Origin: CAZLQF01 sp964561545
GTDB lineage: Bacteria > Bacteroidota > Bacteroidia > CAILMK01 > CAYYUA01
Direction of reading: 5' to 3'
Assembly: GCA_964561545.1 (NCBI GenBank)
Contig: CAZLQF010000001.1
Coordinates: 62,001-126,000, forward strand
DNA: 64,000 nucleotides
Of this stretch, positions 9,352-18,850 are shown piece after piece; positions within the stretch are counted from its first letter, which is position 1, and every line of letters begins with the position of its first letter. The notes under the pieces are model-generated. The model was not told the DNA's origin. It searched no databases and saw only the letters and a program-made list of their open reading frames with translations. A program made the translations under genes and the position numbers.

Positions 9352-9864
9352 TTATTTGGCCTCCATTACATGGCCACAGTTCTTGCAAGTTCTCAACTCC
9401 TCTGAGTCATTGAACCGCTTCATGACAGGTGGCAATTGCTTTTCAATGTCTTTTAAGTGGAAATACTCCTCATAAAGCTTGTTACCACAATTCTCACAAA
9501 GCCATATCAAGCCATCAATTTGGTTGTTGGTTCTTACTTTTTCAATCACGATACCAATGCTATTGGCTTCCCTTTGAGGAGAATGCGGCACTTTGGGTGG
9601 CAACAGAAAGAGCTCCCCTTCCTTAATAGAAAGGTCTTTTATACCTTCTTCTTCTTTTAAACGCAAGGTCATGTTGCCCTCCAGCATATAAAAGAATTCC
9701 TCTGTTTCATTGTAATGAAAGTCATTTCGTTGATTCGGGCCGCCTACTACCATTACAATAAAATTATGCACATTTTTAAAAACTTGCAGATTGCCGACTG
9801 GCGGTTTTAAATATTCCCGGTTATCATCAATCCATTGCTGAAGATTAAAGGCTTGGCCGATCAT
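9352..9864 (-). CDS. 3-hydroxyanthranilate 3,4-dioxygenase
   Basis: A 170-aa non-haem iron cupin that opens 3-hydroxyanthranilate to ACMS. Iron ligands are visible as H50, E56 and H94, and the substrate-binding arginines as R46 and R98, matching the bacterial enzyme of known structure nearly residue for residue. The C-terminal extension has two CxxC pairs (C123/C126 and C160/C163), the rubredoxin-like second iron site typical of bacterial forms. It is the first gene of a two-gene set with ACMSD. The upstream kynurenine enzymes are not in this window. Confidence 0.94.
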   Translation of the reverse strand: MIGQAFNLQQWIDDNREYLKPPVGNLQVFKNVHNFIVMVVGGPNQRNDFHYNETEEFFYMLEGNMTLRLKEEEGIKDLSIKEGELFLLPPKVPHSPQREANSIGIVIEKVRTNNQIDGLIWLCENCGNKLYEEYFHLKDIEKQLPPVMKRFNDSEELRTCKNCGHVMEAK

Positions 9865-10010
9865 TGCTTTTCATTGGGTTACCATCAAAGATAAAAATTT
9901 TCAGATTTTCATCACAGGCGAATCAAGCAGCAAGGAATTTTCAAGACCTCAAACCCCTAAAAAAAATTAATTGTCCATCAGGAAAAGCCCATATCCCAAG
10001 CACCCTTGTT

Positions 10011-11492
10011 TCATTCGATTAAATTCTCCGGATTAAATTCCAGTGGTCGATTTCGCTGAAAGTTGTAAAGTGTTAATTTGCGCATTTTGTAACGTGAATT
10101 CCAGTAGTTTCTAAGCGCCTCAATGTAAGATCTCTGGGCTTGATCCCTTTCCTTGGCTGCATTGTTAAGGTCCGTAATGTCAACTTTGCCGATCATGAAA
10201 CGCTTTTGGGTAATATCATACCGTTTTTTACCAATGGTATCCGCTTTTGCAGCTCCTCTCAACTGCTTGGCTTGCATATTAAACTCCTGGACGCCCAAAA
10301 AAACTTCCTGCTTAAAATCCTGGCGGGCTTGTGCTACATTGGTCCTTACCAACTTTTGGTTAGAAATAGCTTTTTTTCTTCTTGCCTCAGAGCGTCCCCA
10401 ATCAAGTATGGGAATTTCAAGCCCTAAACTTACCTGTTGCTCATCACGGGGATCGTTGTACAAATTATCAAATTCCCTTGAACTATTGGATAAACCATAA
10501 GTTGCAAAAATATCAGCATTGAAGCCGCTTTTCTTTTTAGCCCTGGCTACATCCCGTTCTGCTTGGGCCAATTTTTTCTTAAGCCGTACCATTTCAGATT
10601 TGTTGTTCCTCGCTTCTGCGATCGCTTTTTCAACATTTACCCGATAAGCATCTGCCTTTTGTGGTTTTTTAAGTTTGATGACCTTGTCTTCTTTTAACCC
10701 TAAAAAAGATTTGAGTTTAAAGGCGCTACTTTCAATTTTTATAGAAGTTTCCTCTACGGAAAGATCAGCATTCAAATAGCTCAATTCCATTTCAAGAAGT
10801 TCATTTTCGGCTATTTTACCAAGTTGATACCGGCCCTTAGCAATTTTAAGTAAGGTATCCTTGTTGCGCTTGTTGCGCTTAGCAATGGTATGATTGATCT
10901 GGGCCAGGTATAGGTCAAAATAAAGATTGGAGGCATCAATGGCCACTTGCTGCATTGCTTCCAGGTATTTACGTTTGGCTTCCTTGTACTTTAAAGGCTC
11001 AATATCCCTTTGCCACCGCATTTCGTTGAATGAAAAAAGCGGTTGCCTAAGCCCAATAGAAACAGGCGTGGTTAAATAAGATGTAGATTCATTCGGATTG
11101 AACACGTCCGTTCGCCTCAATTGGCTATTGAGGAAAAGTTCGCCACCCGTAAACCCAATTTTCTGGCTTAAGGATAAATCAGCTGAGCCTTTTATTAAGC
11201 TTCGTTCTCGAAATGCTTCTGATCCATCATCTTGCCTTATTTCTGAAATAGAGCGATTAAAATCAGGCAAGGTAGTATTCAGGGTGAGTTTGGGTAACCT
11301 TTTGGCCTTATAGGTCTGGTATCCCCAGTAACTGTTTTTAAAACGGTTCTTTGCTGCTTGCGCCTCGGGAGATTGGGATTTGGCCATTTCAATGGTTTCT
11401 TGCAGGGTCAACTCAATGGTATCCGATTGGCCATGAATATTGAACCAAGCAAAACTGCAAAGCAGCAGGGAAAAAATCTTTAGCCTATTCAT
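10011..11492 (-). CDS. TolC-family outer-membrane efflux protein
   Basis: A 493-aa outer-membrane factor with a signal peptide (1-21, ending FNIHG-Q) and two long helical repeats of the TolC type. A typical feature is the LRQPLFSFNEMRW-like stretch around 145-160 and the paired LEIPILDWGRSEARRKKA in the second half. It would form the trimeric exit duct for the adaptor and permease encoded upstream on the same strand. It is separated from the permease by a 919-bp non-coding gap, so co-transcription is not certain. The exported substrate is unknown. Confidence 0.9.
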   Translation of the reverse strand: MNRLKIFSLLLCSFAWFNIHGQSDTIELTLQETIEMAKSQSPEAQAAKNRFKNSYWGYQTYKAKRLPKLTLNTTLPDFNRSISEIRQDDGSEAFRERSLIKGSADLSLSQKIGFTGGELFLNSQLRRTDVFNPNESTSYLTTPVSIGLRQPLFSFNEMRWQRDIEPLKYKEAKRKYLEAMQQVAIDASNLYFDLYLAQINHTIAKRNKRNKDTLLKIAKGRYQLGKIAENELLEMELSYLNADLSVEETSIKIESSAFKLKSFLGLKEDKVIKLKKPQKADAYRVNVEKAIAEARNNKSEMVRLKKKLAQAERDVARAKKKSGFNADIFATYGLSNSSREFDNLYNDPRDEQQVSLGLEIPILDWGRSEARRKKAISNQKLVRTNVAQARQDFKQEVFLGVQEFNMQAKQLRGAAKADTIGKKRYDITQKRFMIGKVDITDLNNAAKERDQAQRSYIEALRNYWNSRYKMRKLTLYNFQRNRPLEFNPENLIE

Positions 11493-12411
11493 AGTAAGTT
11501 ATTTGCAGATTCTAACAGACGCCAAAAATAAGAATTGCTTGAGTTTCAAAACTCCTAATATCTTGATATTTAAGTTTTTAAAGATCAATAGTTTAGCAAA
11601 AATAGGGCATCAAATACAAATATCTTATCTTTACAGGAAAGATTGTTTAATGATACGGCATGCAATTCATTTTTTAAAATAACCTTCTTATCTATTCCTT
11701 TTATTGAATAGGTGCTTTATTTCCGCCTTATAAAATTTTAGGGAACTCAACTTCTTTTGCTTTTATAAAGCAATGGCTTCGCAGAGCAATCCTATGTCTC
11801 CTTAACCTTGATTAATTCGCCTGGCAAACAGCATTAACTCCAAAATAGCCAATAAACAACAAATAAGGTATAAACACAGATTAGGTTTGGTATGGATAAA
11901 AGTAAAACTTATTAGGGCCAGAATTTTTATCCACAAGCTTTTAAGCCCATTTGGCAGAAACCACTGCGGATACATTTTGGCTTTTTTGCAGCGGATCAAG
12001 GAAGTTTTTAAGTATTATCCTAACCTTACAACTTAAGAGGGTATCACAAACTTAACGGCAATTATTGCTTAATCGAGGGGAGCTTCTGTGATATGTTGGT
12101 CACAATATGATCGATTCAAAACCTCCAATTTGTTTAGTAACGAAAAAACATCAAGGTCGTCATCCTGAATTACATTCCTTGCTCATTCATAAAACCATTT
12201 AATGCACATTAAAATGATGTTGGCAACAAAAGCAAGTTCTTAGCTAATACCATCCGACAAATTACTTCTTAACTCTTTCTGGTTGCTGGGGCAGATTGGT
12301 TTACCACCAAGGCTGGATTACTAAGTTTGGGATTAAAAATCTACAATCACCACACTTCAAAAAACTTTATCGAAAAAGCCCGCTATCATCTAATTGATAA
12401 GCTCTAAGTTT
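11493..12411. other. 919-bp gap between permease and TolC genes, no intact gene
   Basis: This is the largest gene-free stretch of the window, inside what is otherwise a tripartite export locus. The only frame of note is a TTG-started 65-codon frame on the minus strand (11802-11999) with one hydrophobic segment; I do not regard it as a gene. On the plus strand, 12200-12405 reads open for short runs broken by stops, as decayed coding DNA can. No Walker A, signature or Walker B motif of an ABC ATPase was found on either strand by eye. Confidence 0.5.
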
Positions 12412-13803
12412 CTACTCATGCCTGAGCGACTCAATGGGATCCTGTTCAGAAGCTCTTTTGGCAGGATAAATACCAAAGATCAGGCCTACAATGGCCGCAA
12501 CGCCAAACGAAAGAAATATTGATGGTAAAGTAATTATGGTTAAAATACCCGTAAATTGTGTAATCAATTTGGCAGTAACAACACCAAACAAAATGCCCAG
12601 CAATCCACCACTCAAACTGATTATGATCGCTTCGGCCAGGAACTGGCCAATGATATCAGCCGGTTTAGCTCCAAGGGCTTGGCGCACACCAATTTCACGA
12701 ATACGCTCCATGACAGAAGCCAGCATAATGTTCATAATACCAATGCCCCCTACCAGTAAAGAAATACCCGCAATGGCTCCCAAAACGATATTAAAAAGGT
12801 TCTTGGTTTGCTGCTTTTGCTTAAGTAAAAGTTCAGGCACCTTTACCTGGAAATCTTCAACATCTCTATGCCTCCTTTTCAACATTCGGAAAATGACATC
12901 GCTAACCGGTTTTAGTAATTCAGATTGCTCTACCTGTACTACTAACTTGTCAAGCTGGTTGTAATTCGGAGTACCCGTCTCTTGTTCTTCATCATCCTGA
13001 TCACTTCCTTGAAGCCGGTTTTGGGTGATTTGCGAACGGTCCTTGTAGCGGATTAAAGCTGTTTTAATGGGCGTGTAAACATCGAGGTTGTAATTGCGGA
13101 TGCCAAGGGATTCTTCATCGGAGCCCGAGATGGCCTTTCGTTGCATTACACCAATAACTTTAAGCCATATATCGCCCATTTTAACCTGCTTGCCAATGGG
13201 ATCCTGATTGCTAAAAAGGCGGGAACTGATCTTATGACCAATGATGCAAACAGGCTTGCCATTTCTTAATTGTTGTTGGTTAAATACCTTCCCTTTGGCC
13301 AAGTCAAAATTGTAAACTTCAAAAAAGTCAGGTTCAATGCCTACCAATTTGGCCGGATAGCGCTTACCTTTTCTTATGGCATGGGTTTGAAAGATTACCT
13401 CGGGACTGATGCGCTGGATACCTGGTATATTTTTACGGATCCCCTTCGCATCGAGCAAGGTAAGGCCCCCGGTAAATTTAACCTTACCTTGTTGTTGACG
13501 GTCCTCCTCTTTTCCATTATCACCATTAGAAGATGATCCGGATTCAGCGGAAGATGAACTTCCTTCTTCTTGGTTAGTAGTTTTGATAACAGGCTTAACC
13601 AAAATATTGTTAACACCCACCAATTCCAACTGATTGAGGATTTCTTTTTTGGCACCTGCCCCAACCGCCAACATCGCAATAACCGCTCCTACGCCAAATA
13701 CAATGCCCAAAGCCGTAAGCACAGATCTGAACCAGTTTTGAAATACGGCCTGCAGGGCATTACTAAAATAAAAAGGAATATTTTGAAGGTAAGACCTGTT
13801 CAA
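12412..13803 (-). CDS. MacB/FtsX-type ABC transporter permease, TTG start
   Basis: A 463-aa inner-membrane permease. It has one N-terminal transmembrane segment (about 25-50), a large periplasmic MacB-PCD domain (about 50-330) with a Ser/Gly/Gln-rich low-complexity insert near 80-110, and three C-terminal segments. These include the FtsX-domain hallmark VMERIREIGVRQALGA. The start is TTG at 13801-13803, overlapping the adaptor stop (TTGA), which indicates translational coupling. In the family, two copies work with a separate ATPase to drive export through adaptor and TolC, or to extract lipoproteins. No ATPase is fused or adjacent. Confidence 0.88.
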   Translation of the reverse strand: MNRSYLQNIPFYFSNALQAVFQNWFRSVLTALGIVFGVGAVIAMLAVGAGAKKEILNQLELVGVNNILVKPVIKTTNQEEGSSSSAESGSSSNGDNGKEEDRQQQGKVKFTGGLTLLDAKGIRKNIPGIQRISPEVIFQTHAIRKGKRYPAKLVGIEPDFFEVYNFDLAKGKVFNQQQLRNGKPVCIIGHKISSRLFSNQDPIGKQVKMGDIWLKVIGVMQRKAISGSDEESLGIRNYNLDVYTPIKTALIRYKDRSQITQNRLQGSDQDDEEQETGTPNYNQLDKLVVQVEQSELLKPVSDVIFRMLKRRHRDVEDFQVKVPELLLKQKQQTKNLFNIVLGAIAGISLLVGGIGIMNIMLASVMERIREIGVRQALGAKPADIIGQFLAEAIIISLSGGLLGILFGVVTAKLITQFTGILTIITLPSIFLSFGVAAIVGLIFGIYPAKRASEQDPIESLRHE

Positions 13804-15056
13804 TTTGCCTGGCTTTTCAAATAGCGGGTTTCCAATTCCTGAGGATTTTCAGGTACAGAGATCAATACTTGCTCCCCTTTTTCAAGGCCATCACGGACAA
13901 TAACTCTATTTTCGTTGGTAACGCCTGTTTTAACAGCTTGCTTGTAGACGTTGCCCCCATCTTTCAGATAAACAAAGGAGATAGAATCATTACTATGTAA
14001 AGATTCAAGCGGAACATGCAGGACATTTTTCTTTTGATGGGTAATAATCTCATTGCTGGTGGTCATTGACGGCCGAAGTAGTGTATCGGACTCATTCAAT
14101 TCCACCACTACCTCAAATACTTTAGCGTTGGTTTTAGGTAATGTTTCGCCCACATTGGCAATTTCAATTACCTTTCCCGTGTATTCCTTTTCAGGAAAAG
14201 CATCTACAGCAACGTTAACTGGCTGTTGTTCACTTAATTGATTAATGTCTACTTCATTAACGTAAGTACGGGAAATCATCACCGATAAGTCAGGAAGCGT
14301 TGCCACTTCGGAGGACCAAGGCGTTATGGATGATCCAACCTTTTTCTTTTTTCCACTTGAATGGCGATAATAGATAACCATCCCATCCTCAGGGGCCTTT
14401 ACTTCAAATTGCTTTAAAAGCGCCTTTAGGTCATCATATTGCTGCTGCTTTTGCTGAAGCGTAGCCGCTACTTCCTGCATTTCAGCATTTGCCTTTTGTT
14501 TTTCAACCTTATAGTTACGTTTGGCCTCATTATAAGCGCGCTTGGCCTTTTCAAGTTCTATTTCAGCCTGCCTTTGAATAGCTGGAGGCTCAAACTTAGA
14601 TTGCTTCACTTCGATTTGTTTTTGCTCCATGGCAATTTTCAAATCCTTAAGCTCCCCACGTTTGCTCCTTAGCTTTAAAGTTGTATCAAGTTTGGACTGG
14701 GCGTATTTGGATTTGGCTTTCTTCAATTGGCTATTTACTTCTTTCAACTTCCCGGTAGCCTCAGAACGGTCCAGGGTGGCTATGTAATCGCCTTCCTCCA
14801 CAACCGTTCCCTCAGAAACAAGGTCCGTAATTTTAACACGATAAATACCGGCCTTTCGCAATCCCTGCGGTCCCTGGATCTCTTCAGAGTTTTTGGCTTC
14901 AAGTTCTCCAGTCGTGGTTATGGTTACTTTGAATTCACCTTTTTTTACTTGGTTGCTCAGCAAGCGGTCATCTCCGGTACCGGACAAACCGAAGATCAGA
15001 TATAGGACAATGGCAAACAGCAAAATACCTCCACCAATCCAGGTTTTTAGATTCAT
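13800..15056 (-). CDS. HlyD/MacA-type periplasmic adaptor protein
   Basis: A 418-aa membrane-fusion protein. It has a single N-terminal transmembrane anchor (about 7-25), a split lipoyl/barrel-sandwich domain and a long Lys/Glu/Gln-rich alpha-helical hairpin (about 110-215). Beta-barrel and membrane-proximal domains follow (about 240-418). It would bridge the MacB-type permease and TolC. The stop codon overlaps the permease start by 4 bp. It is the first gene of the set; the region upstream to 15421 shows no other member of the system. Confidence 0.9.
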   Translation of the reverse strand: MNLKTWIGGGILLFAIVLYLIFGLSGTGDDRLLSNQVKKGEFKVTITTTGELEAKNSEEIQGPQGLRKAGIYRVKITDLVSEGTVVEEGDYIATLDRSEATGKLKEVNSQLKKAKSKYAQSKLDTTLKLRSKRGELKDLKIAMEQKQIEVKQSKFEPPAIQRQAEIELEKAKRAYNEAKRNYKVEKQKANAEMQEVAATLQQKQQQYDDLKALLKQFEVKAPEDGMVIYYRHSSGKKKKVGSSITPWSSEVATLPDLSVMISRTYVNEVDINQLSEQQPVNVAVDAFPEKEYTGKVIEIANVGETLPKTNAKVFEVVVELNESDTLLRPSMTTSNEIITHQKKNVLHVPLESLHSNDSISFVYLKDGGNVYKQAVKTGVTNENRVIVRDGLEKGEQVLISVPENPQELETRYLKSQAN

Positions 15057-15421
15057 ACCATTAAGCTTATTATAGGTTCCGCATTACAATTAAGCAAAAT
15101 TAACGATTATGAAGCGCTCAATATTACGAATTTGGCTAATTGTTACCTTAACACTGCGAATTGTGGTAGTAAGTTGTTAATATTTGAATATTTCTTATTG
15201 CTTTTCAACTTACTTATAATCATGGTATTGTTCATCTTTTTGGTGTTCGTTATTGGCATTTGGTAACAACCCTTTAACCATACAACCCCGACCAAGCAAA
15301 GAACCTGAACCAATCTTAATGCCACCCAAGCCGTAAAATGGCCGAAACCGGATACCAAAACCAACAACCTTTTATCAAAGTTTAAGCTTAATTGATCACC
15401 AAGGGCATCTATAACAAAGTT
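15057..15421. other. Intergenic gap, nothing recognised
   Basis: These 365 bp lie upstream of the adaptor gene and downstream of the outer-membrane protein gene. A TTG-started frame on the minus strand (15143-15367) has no credible protein features. No clear promoter box or hairpin was found. Confidence 0.4.
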
Positions 15422-16360
15422 TCACAAAAGCACCCTAAATCCAAGTCCATACAAGCGATCCTTTTTTGGAAAATCAAGGTGTTTTCCGTTAGAATGTGTG
15501 TAGTAACTATGAATATTAATCATGGGAGCTTTTTGTTTGGTTATGTTGAAGCCTAATTCGGCTCTTCGCGTTAGCAGCGATTGGTCGTTTAAATATTTAA
15601 ATTTGGCTTTATACCCGTATTCGGTGGCTTTAAAATTGTTTTGCAACCGATCATAATACCCACCAATGTATATACTAACGTTATTACTCAAAGAACGAAT
15701 AAAACTCGCTTCCAAAGAAATACCATTTTCAAAAAGCGGCTGGTCCTTGTTAAATGCGCTTGGACTATAATAATAATACCTGTATGAACCCATAACATGT
15801 AATTCATAATCAGCATTGATTACATATTTATAATTAAGGGAAGCGGGTAAATAATTGTGTTCCATTATTGATGATAATGAGGGAATACGTCCCAGCATTT
15901 CCCGCTTAATACCAAACTCATGATCAAAAGATGATTCAGCATTCGCATGCCGGCTTTCATGAACAGCTCCTAAAGATGCCGTTATACGCTGACCTTTTCC
16001 TAAAAATTCGTTCAATGGCTGATATTCCCAAAAGCTTAATAAGCCAAAATTACCACGCCACATTCCATAAACGATCACTTCCTGATTGACAAAGTCTTTA
16101 ATTTCTAAATACCCACCAACGGTAATTCCTATATTTAATCGATTGCCCTCCCATTTGAACAAACCCAATTCACCACCGGCTTTGGCAGTTGACATTTGTT
16201 CAAAAACCTGGGCTTTCATCTCATAATGATCCGGACTAATCGACCATTGAGGGGTTCCAAGTTTGGCTTCGCGAGCATGCATCAAGTAATCCGATTGGCC
16301 GAATGCTTTACTAAAGAGCAGTAAAAAAATAAAATTCAATAATAACCACTTATTGGGCAT
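15422..16360 (-). CDS. Predicted outer-membrane beta-barrel protein of unknown function
   Basis: A 312-aa protein with a clean signal peptide (1-21, cut after AFG) followed by alternating amphipathic strands rich in Tyr, Phe and Gly. It ends in an aromatic/hydrophobic strand (LYGLGFRVLL), as outer-membrane barrels do. A conserved-looking VHESRHANAESS segment near residue 133 resembles the His/Ser-rich loop of some Bacteroidota DUF1207-like barrels, but I cannot confirm that family. The gene stands alone upstream of the export set. Localisation is well supported; function is not. Confidence 0.6.
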   Translation of the reverse strand: MPNKWLLLNFIFLLLFSKAFGQSDYLMHAREAKLGTPQWSISPDHYEMKAQVFEQMSTAKAGGELGLFKWEGNRLNIGITVGGYLEIKDFVNQEVIVYGMWRGNFGLLSFWEYQPLNEFLGKGQRITASLGAVHESRHANAESSFDHEFGIKREMLGRIPSLSSIMEHNYLPASLNYKYVINADYELHVMGSYRYYYYSPSAFNKDQPLFENGISLEASFIRSLSNNVSIYIGGYYDRLQNNFKATEYGYKAKFKYLNDQSLLTRRAELGFNITKQKAPMINIHSYYTHSNGKHLDFPKKDRLYGLGFRVLL

Positions 16361-16507
16361 GGAGAATTTTTTAATGCTCAGGGTAGTTTTTAAACATATC
16401 TTTGCACTTTAAGCTGTTAGCCTGTACAGGTTGTTGTTCCATTCACCTTTATAACGCAATCTATCTACAAAAAAAAGGACTATTTACTTAAAGGGAAGGG
16501 TACTTAT

Positions 16508-16828
16508 TTAGTAAGGATTCTCATCGTTTTTATCGTTAAGCTCATCCAAGTCCCGCTCTAATTTTTGAATTTCTTTCGCTTGCCTTGATATTACGCGATC
16601 TTTTTTAAATAAGTTGATTAGCGATGTTAAAACGCCAATGATAAAACCAAGGGCGAAAAAAATGGTCAACATCTTGGGCAGTGAGCTATCGATCTCCCAA
16701 AATAAGAGTTTGAGAGAGACAGGTTGGGAATTTTGTAGAGCAACAATGATCAAAAGAAACAACCCTATTAACAGTCCAATTAAATAGGAGTAATTAGACC
16801 TTTCATTTTTAGACCTACGTTTAAGCAT
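16508..16828 (-). CDS. LapA-domain (DUF1049) small membrane protein
   Basis: A 106-aa inner-membrane protein with two hydrophobic segments (about 15-33 and 50-70). The motif ALQNSQPVSLKLLFWE between them is the signature of the LapA/DUF1049 family. The C-terminal 35 residues form a charged coiled coil. In enterobacteria the family member LapA acts with LapB in control of LpxC and lipopolysaccharide synthesis; that role is not established in Bacteroidota. It is divergent from the PurF-like gene. Confidence 0.8.
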   Translation of the reverse strand: MLKRRSKNERSNYSYLIGLLIGLFLLIIVALQNSQPVSLKLLFWEIDSSLPKMLTIFFALGFIIGVLTSLINLFKKDRVISRQAKEIQKLERDLDELNDKNDENPY

Positions 16829-16951
16829 TTCTTTAATTGATTTTATTCGTTAAAATACAATTATAAGGGAAAAAAAATTTTTGACAGACATCGTTTTAAG
16901 CTTTTATTATTTTAGCAATAAATTCGCGATCTAATAAAGCATCCTAAATAA

Positions 16952-18850
16952 ATGAGTGACCCGGTAAAGCATGAATGCGGTATAGCGCTGATAAGATTAT
17001 TAAAGCCCCTCTCCTATTATATTGAAAAATACGGCACTCCGCTTTATGGACTTAACAAGCTTTACCTGCTCATGGAAAAGCAGCACAACCGCGGGCAGGA
17101 TGGTGCCGGAATCTCCAATGTAAAATTGGATGTAGACCCGGGCCAACAGTACATCTTTAGAAAGCGATCCGTAGATCCCAGCCCAATTGCTGATATCTTC
17201 AACCATGTTCAAGGTTATTTCAGGGACGCTTACGAAAAATTTCCTGATCAATTCAGCGATGCCGAGTGGCTCAAAAATTATGTTCCTTATTCTGGTGAGT
17301 TGATGCTGGGGCATTTGCGTTACAGCACGCATAGTAAAAGTGGCCTCCAATTCTGCCATCCACTCATTAAGCAAAACAATTGGATGAGCCGCAACCTGGT
17401 TATAGCCGGTAACTTTAACATGACCAACAATGATGAGCTTTTCAACCATCTTGTAAAAATCGGGCAGCATCCCAGGGCCAAAAATGATACCGTTACCGTT
17501 CTGGAAAAATTCGGTCATTTTCTGGACGAAGAAAATGAAAGGCTCTACAGAAAATTCCGTGAAGCAGGTTATAGTAAAAAAGCAATTAGCCCCTTAATAA
17601 CGCAGAACCTTTCGGTCAAAAATGTACTTCAAAATTCCTCTGAGGACTTGGATGGCGGTTACTCCATGGCTGGTATGATTGGCCACGGTGATGCCTTTGT
17701 GCTTAGAGACCCAAACGGCATCCGTCCGGCTTACTATTACCACGATGATGAAATATTGGTTGTAACCTCAGAGAGACCGGCAATCAAAACAGCCTTTAAC
17801 CTGCCTTTCCACGATATTCCCGAAATTAAGCCCGGCCATGCGATCATCTCCAGGAAAAACGGGGATATCAGTCATGAAGAAATTTTACCCCCTAAAAACC
17901 GAAAATCATGTTCTTTTGAAAGGATTTATTTCTCAAGGGGAAGCGATGAAGTAATTTATAAGGAACGAAAGAAGTTAGGACAGCTTTTAACGAATGATGT
18001 GTTGGAATCCATTGATCATGATCTAAAACATACCGTCCTATCTTACATTCCCAACACTGCTGAGACTTCTTTCATAGGATTGGTTAAAGGAATTGAGGAT
18101 TACCTCAACCAATATAAAAAAGAACAAATTCTTAACAACCCTCAACTAAAAGCGGATGAGCTTGACCAATTGCTTGACCTAAGGCCCAGGGTTGAACAAC
18201 TGGCCATCAAAGATGCAAAGCTTAGAACGTTCATAACCAAGGATGAACAACGCAATGACCTGGTGGCCCATATTTACGACACGACTTATGGGGTTGTAGA
18301 ACAGGGTAAGGATCAACTGGTAATTATGGACGATTCTATTGTGAGAGGCACCACGCTTAAGCAGTCCATCATCAGCATCTTATCCAGACTTGAGCCTAAA
18401 AAGATCATCATTGTTTCCTCGGCACCTCAGATTCGTTACCCCGACTGTTATGGTATTGACATGTCCAAGATAGATGATTTTGTAGCTTTTAAAGCCGCTA
18501 TTGCTCTGCTTAAAGAACATGGAAAAGAACATGTGATAGAGGAAGTGTACCAAAATTGTAAGGCGCAGGAAAATGTGCCTGCTCATGAACAATCCAACCA
18601 AGTAAAAGCAATTTATGACCCTTTTACAGCCAAGGAGATCTCAAATAAGATTGCTGAATTGGTAAAGCCTGAATACGTGGGATCGGAAGTTGAGGTAATT
18701 TACCAATCTATTGAAAATCTGCATCAAGCTTGCCCAAATAATAGTGGTGATTGGTATTTTACGGGCAATTTTCCAACTCCGGGTGGTAACAAAGTCATCA
18801 ACAACGCTTACATAAACTTTTACGAAGGCCGAAATGAAAGGGCTTACTGA
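16952..18850 (+). CDS. purF: Long amidophosphoribosyltransferase (PurF-like)
   Basis: A 632-aa two-domain enzyme that would form phosphoribosylamine from PRPP and glutamine, the first step of purine synthesis. The N-terminal Ntn glutaminase domain has its likely nucleophile at C9 (KHECGIALI), which requires removal of an eight-residue propeptide, and the hallmark NRGQDGAG. The phosphoribosyltransferase part has the PRPP loop IMDDSIVRGTT (about 458-468). It is over 100 residues longer than ordinary PurF, through insertions in the glutaminase domain (about 55-110) and in the PRTase domain (about 345-425). Many Bacteroidota carry such a long form. No other purine gene is adjacent, so it may be a paralogue. 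Confidence 0.85.
   Translation: MSDPVKHECGIALIRLLKPLSYYIEKYGTPLYGLNKLYLLMEKQHNRGQDGAGISNVKLDVDPGQQYIFRKRSVDPSPIADIFNHVQGYFRDAYEKFPDQFSDAEWLKNYVPYSGELMLGHLRYSTHSKSGLQFCHPLIKQNNWMSRNLVIAGNFNMTNNDELFNHLVKIGQHPRAKNDTVTVLEKFGHFLDEENERLYRKFREAGYSKKAISPLITQNLSVKNVLQNSSEDLDGGYSMAGMIGHGDAFVLRDPNGIRPAYYYHDDEILVVTSERPAIKTAFNLPFHDIPEIKPGHAIISRKNGDISHEEILPPKNRKSCSFERIYFSRGSDEVIYKERKKLGQLLTNDVLESIDHDLKHTVLSYIPNTAETSFIGLVKGIEDYLNQYKKEQILNNPQLKADELDQLLDLRPRVEQLAIKDAKLRTFITKDEQRNDLVAHIYDTTYGVVEQGKDQLVIMDDSIVRGTTLKQSIISILSRLEPKKIIIVSSAPQIRYPDCYGIDMSKIDDFVAFKAAIALLKEHGKEHVIEEVYQNCKAQENVPAHEQSNQVKAIYDPFTAKEISNKIAELVKPEYVGSEVEVIYQSIENLHQACPNNSGDWYFTGNFPTPGGNKVINNAYINFYEGRNERAY

Noticed and set aside
11802..11999. 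65-codon minus-strand frame with a hydrophobic segment
   Set aside because: It starts with TTG, lies in a decayed-looking gap, has no promoter box or RBS and matches nothing recognised; treated as chance.
15143..15367. 74-codon minus-strand frame
   Set aside because: TTG start, no recognisable features and a basic low-complexity end; likely chance.
16881..16910. TTGACA-18 bp-TATTAT before the PurF-like gene, resembling an E. coli sigma-70 promoter
   Set aside because: Bacteroidota housekeeping sigma factor recognises TTTG/TAnnTTTG, so this match is probably incidental in AT-rich DNA.
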